From contig NZ_JAUHPW010000011.1 in the NCBI RefSeq assembly GCF_030418455.1, positions 1-64,000 of the forward strand: 64,000 bases of DNA, in the 5' to 3' direction. Below the pieces are notes generated by a model. It saw only the letters and a list, made by a program, of their open reading frames with translations. It searched no databases and had not been told where the DNA came from. This DNA is from Demequina litoralis (GTDB taxonomy: Bacteria; Actinomycetota; Actinomycetes; Actinomycetales; Demequinaceae). This document shows, one piece after another, positions 62,297 to 64,000 of the stretch. Both the position numbers and the translations under genes were made by a program. Each line of letters starts with the position of its first letter. Position 1 is the stretch's first letter.

Positions 62297-63018
62297 CGGA
62301 CGGGCCTCCCGCCGTCGCCCTTCTTGCGCACGTCGTACGGCGTCTCGGGCGGCGTCTCCCCACGGATGTCGGCGACCATGCTCGTCAGCGTAGCCATGAT
62401 GCGGTCCGTGGCGGCGCGCAGGGTGGCGGTGTCGAGGTCGCCGCCGCGCAGGTCGTCGAGGTCGATCGCGGGCCCCGCGACCACGGTGATGGTCTTGCGC
62501 GGGATCGGGTGGACCATCTTGCCGTAGCGCGGCAGGAGACGATGCGCGCCCCACTGGGCGACCGGGATGACCGGCACGCCCGTGGACAGCGCCATGCGGG
62601 CGACGCCGGTACGGCCGACCATGGGCCACAGGTCGGGGTCGCGCGTGAGCGTGCCCTCGGGGAACATCGCGATCATGTCGCCGCGCTCGAGCACGTCGAC
62701 CGCCGCGTCGACGGCCTCCGCCGCGCGCGACGTGCCGCGGTGCACCGGGATCTGGTCGAAGCCGCGCAGCAGCCACCCGATGAAGGGCGCGCGGAACAGG
62801 CTCTCCTTCGCGAGGATGCGCGGCGGGTGGCCGTTGTTGTAGAGGAAGTGCGCGAGCGTGATGGGGTCCGCGTACGAGACGTGGTTGGACACCGCGATGA
62901 AGCCCTGGTCGGCCGGCAGGTGCTCGGCGCCGTGCCAGTCCTTCTTCGTCACGGACGTCATGAGCGCCTGGAGGGGGCGCGCGGCGTTGCGGTAGAAGCG
63001 CGAGGCGGGGGTGGGCAC
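62293..63018 (-). CDS. plsC: 1-acylglycerol-3-phosphate acyltransferase
   Basis: A 241 aa acyltransferase: NHVSYADP (HX4D catalytic motif), PVHRGTSRAAEAVDAAVDVL, FPEGTLTRDP and VPVIPVAQWG. It adds the second acyl chain in phosphatidate synthesis. The GTG start is 3 bases after the murA stop codon. The plsC-gpsA-ddl order joins lipid and wall precursor genes. Confidence 0.92.
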   Translation of the reverse strand: MPTPASRFYRNAARPLQALMTSVTKKDWHGAEHLPADQGFIAVSNHVSYADPITLAHFLYNNGHPPRILAKESLFRAPFIGWLLRGFDQIPVHRGTSRAAEAVDAAVDVLERGDMIAMFPEGTLTRDPDLWPMVGRTGVARMALSTGVPVIPVAQWGAHRLLPRYGKMVHPIPRKTITVVAGPAIDLDDLRGGDLDTATLRAATDRIMATLTSMVADIRGETPPETPYDVRKKGDGGRPVR

Positions 63019-63021
63019 GGC

Positions 63022-64000
63022 CTACTCGACCTCGGCCCCGAGCGCGGCGAGCTTCGCGCGGAAGTTCTCGTACCCGCGGTCGATGATGCCGATGCCGTGC
63101 ACCGTCGAGGTGCCGTCGGCGGTCAGCGCCGCGATGAGGTGGGAGAAGCCGCCGCGCAGGTCCGGGACCTCGATCTCGGCCGCCTGCAGCGGCGTCGGCC
63201 CCGAGATCACCGCGGAGTGCTTGAAGTTGCGCGCGCCGAAGCGGCACGCCACGTCGCCGAGGCACTCGCGGAAGAGCTGCACCTGCGCGCCCATCTGGTT
63301 GAGCGCATCGGTGAAGCCGAAGCGGTTCTCGTAGACGGTCTCGTGGACGATGCTGAGGCCCTTGGCCTGCGTGAGCGCGACCACGAGCGGCTGCTGCCAG
63401 TCCGTCATGAAGCCGGGGTGCACATCCGTCTGCAGCGCGATCGAGCGCAGGTCGCCGCCCGGGTGGTAGAAGCGGATGCCGTCGCGGACCACCTCGAACT
63501 CGCCGCCGACCTTGCGGAAGACGTTGAGGAACATGCCCATCGTGCGCTGCTGCGCGCCGTGGACGAAGATGTCTCCCTTGGTCGCGAGCGCCGCGGACGC
63601 CCACGAGCCGACCTCGATGCGGTCGGTCAGAGCGACGTGGTCGTAGCCGTGGAGGCGGTCGACGCCCTCGATGGTGATGGAGCGGTCGGTCGACACCGAG
63701 ATGATCGCACCCATCTTCTGGAGCGTGTCGATGAGGTCCTTGATCTCCGGCTCGACCGCGGCGCCCTCGAGGTGCGTGATGCCCTCGGCCATGACGGCCG
63801 TGAGGAGCAGCTGCTCGGTCGCGCCCACCGACGGGTACGAGAGCTTGTGCTTGATGCCCTTGAGGCCGTTCGGCGCGGTGAGGTAGAGGCCGTCCTCCAT
63901 CTGCTCGACCTCGGCCCCGAACTTCTGGAGGATCTCGAGGTGGAAGTCGATGGGACGGTCGCCGATGCGGCAGCCGCCGAGGTCGGGGATGACGGCCTCG
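63022..64000 (-). CDS. murA: UDP-N-acetylglucosamine 1-carboxyvinyltransferase MurA (5' end outside window)
   Basis: The C-terminal 326 codons of MurA; the frame stays open to the right edge. DLGGCRIGDRP at the edge contains the catalytic Cys (Cys115 in E. coli), which fosfomycin targets. LSYPSVGATEQLLLTAVMAE, ALTDRIEVGSWASAALATKG, HPGFMTDWQQPLVVALTQAK and DLRGGFSHLIAALTADGTST are also visible. It makes the first committed peptidoglycan precursor. The N-terminal approximately 95 residues are missing. Confidence 0.96.
   Translation of the reverse strand, partial: EAVIPDLGGCRIGDRPIDFHLEILQKFGAEVEQMEDGLYLTAPNGLKGIKHKLSYPSVGATEQLLLTAVMAEGITHLEGAAVEPEIKDLIDTLQKMGAIISVSTDRSITIEGVDRLHGYDHVALTDRIEVGSWASAALATKGDIFVHGAQQRTMGMFLNVFRKVGGEFEVVRDGIRFYHPGGDLRSIALQTDVHPGFMTDWQQPLVVALTQAKGLSIVHETVYENRFGFTDALNQMGAQVQLFRECLGDVACRFGARNFKHSAVISGPTPLQAAEIEVPDLRGGFSHLIAALTADGTSTVHGIGIIDRGYENFRAKLAALGAEVE

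Overview
The window is chromosomal DNA from a very GC-rich (about 73% by eye) actinobacterium. Short actinobacterial leaders, frequent GTG/TTG starts, the proA/nadD/rsfS/tRNA-Ala block, the rne-rplU-rpmA-obgE-proB block and the rpmF/rnc/mutM and coaD/rsmD/recG/rpmB/thiL clusters point to Micrococcales (Cellulomonas or Demequina type). The genus is an inference from gene order. There is no CRISPR array, rRNA, transposase or prophage; one tRNA gene is present.

Layout. 1-18 kb is mostly accessory metabolism: glycerate kinase, an F420/NADP-type Rossmann protein, a methyltransferase-like protein diverging from a DHA2 drug exporter, two tandem NUDIX hydrolases, an SGNH hydrolase, a ketosteroid-dehydrogenase-like flavoprotein under a double palindrome, an alcohol dehydrogenase, two paralogous secreted GH43 arabinanase-type enzymes sharing a leader and an operator-like site, a HAD phosphatase, a TetR/hydrolase pair and a GntR/DUF1648 pair. 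18-34 kb is conserved housekeeping on the minus strand: tRNA-Ala, two histidine phosphatases, rsfS, a Glu/Pro-rich tail-anchored protein, nadD, proA, a P-type ATPase, proB, obgE, rpmA, rplU and rne. 34-42 kb holds cydABDC followed by a GAF-domain DevS-like sensor kinase, with a NarL/DevR-type regulator convergent to it and a DevR-box-like palindrome upstream of cydA. 42-55 kb is minus-strand housekeeping (mutM, rnc, rpmF, DUF177, coaD, rsmD, an AGE epimerase, a YpsA-like protein, recG, a DAK2 protein, thiL), plus plus-strand rpmB, a von Willebrand-type membrane protein of deviating composition and a TfoX-N protein. 55-64 kb has two tandem quinone-oxidoreductase-like genes, an XRE/membrane-protein pair with two matching operators, a MATE exporter, a DUF3515 lipoprotein, ddl, gpsA, plsC and the 3' part of murA.

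The most unusual signals are not genes. The 10-mer GGACGATGCG occurs at least 39 times on both strands, where base composition predicts well under one. It sits in genes and intergenic gaps and sometimes in inverted pairs. Three families of palindromic intergenic repeats are also dispersed through the window. The best-supported functional prediction is oxygen/redox control of cytochrome bd by the linked DevS/DevR-like pair. All positions and counts were read by eye; homology calls rest on motif recognition, not on a search.
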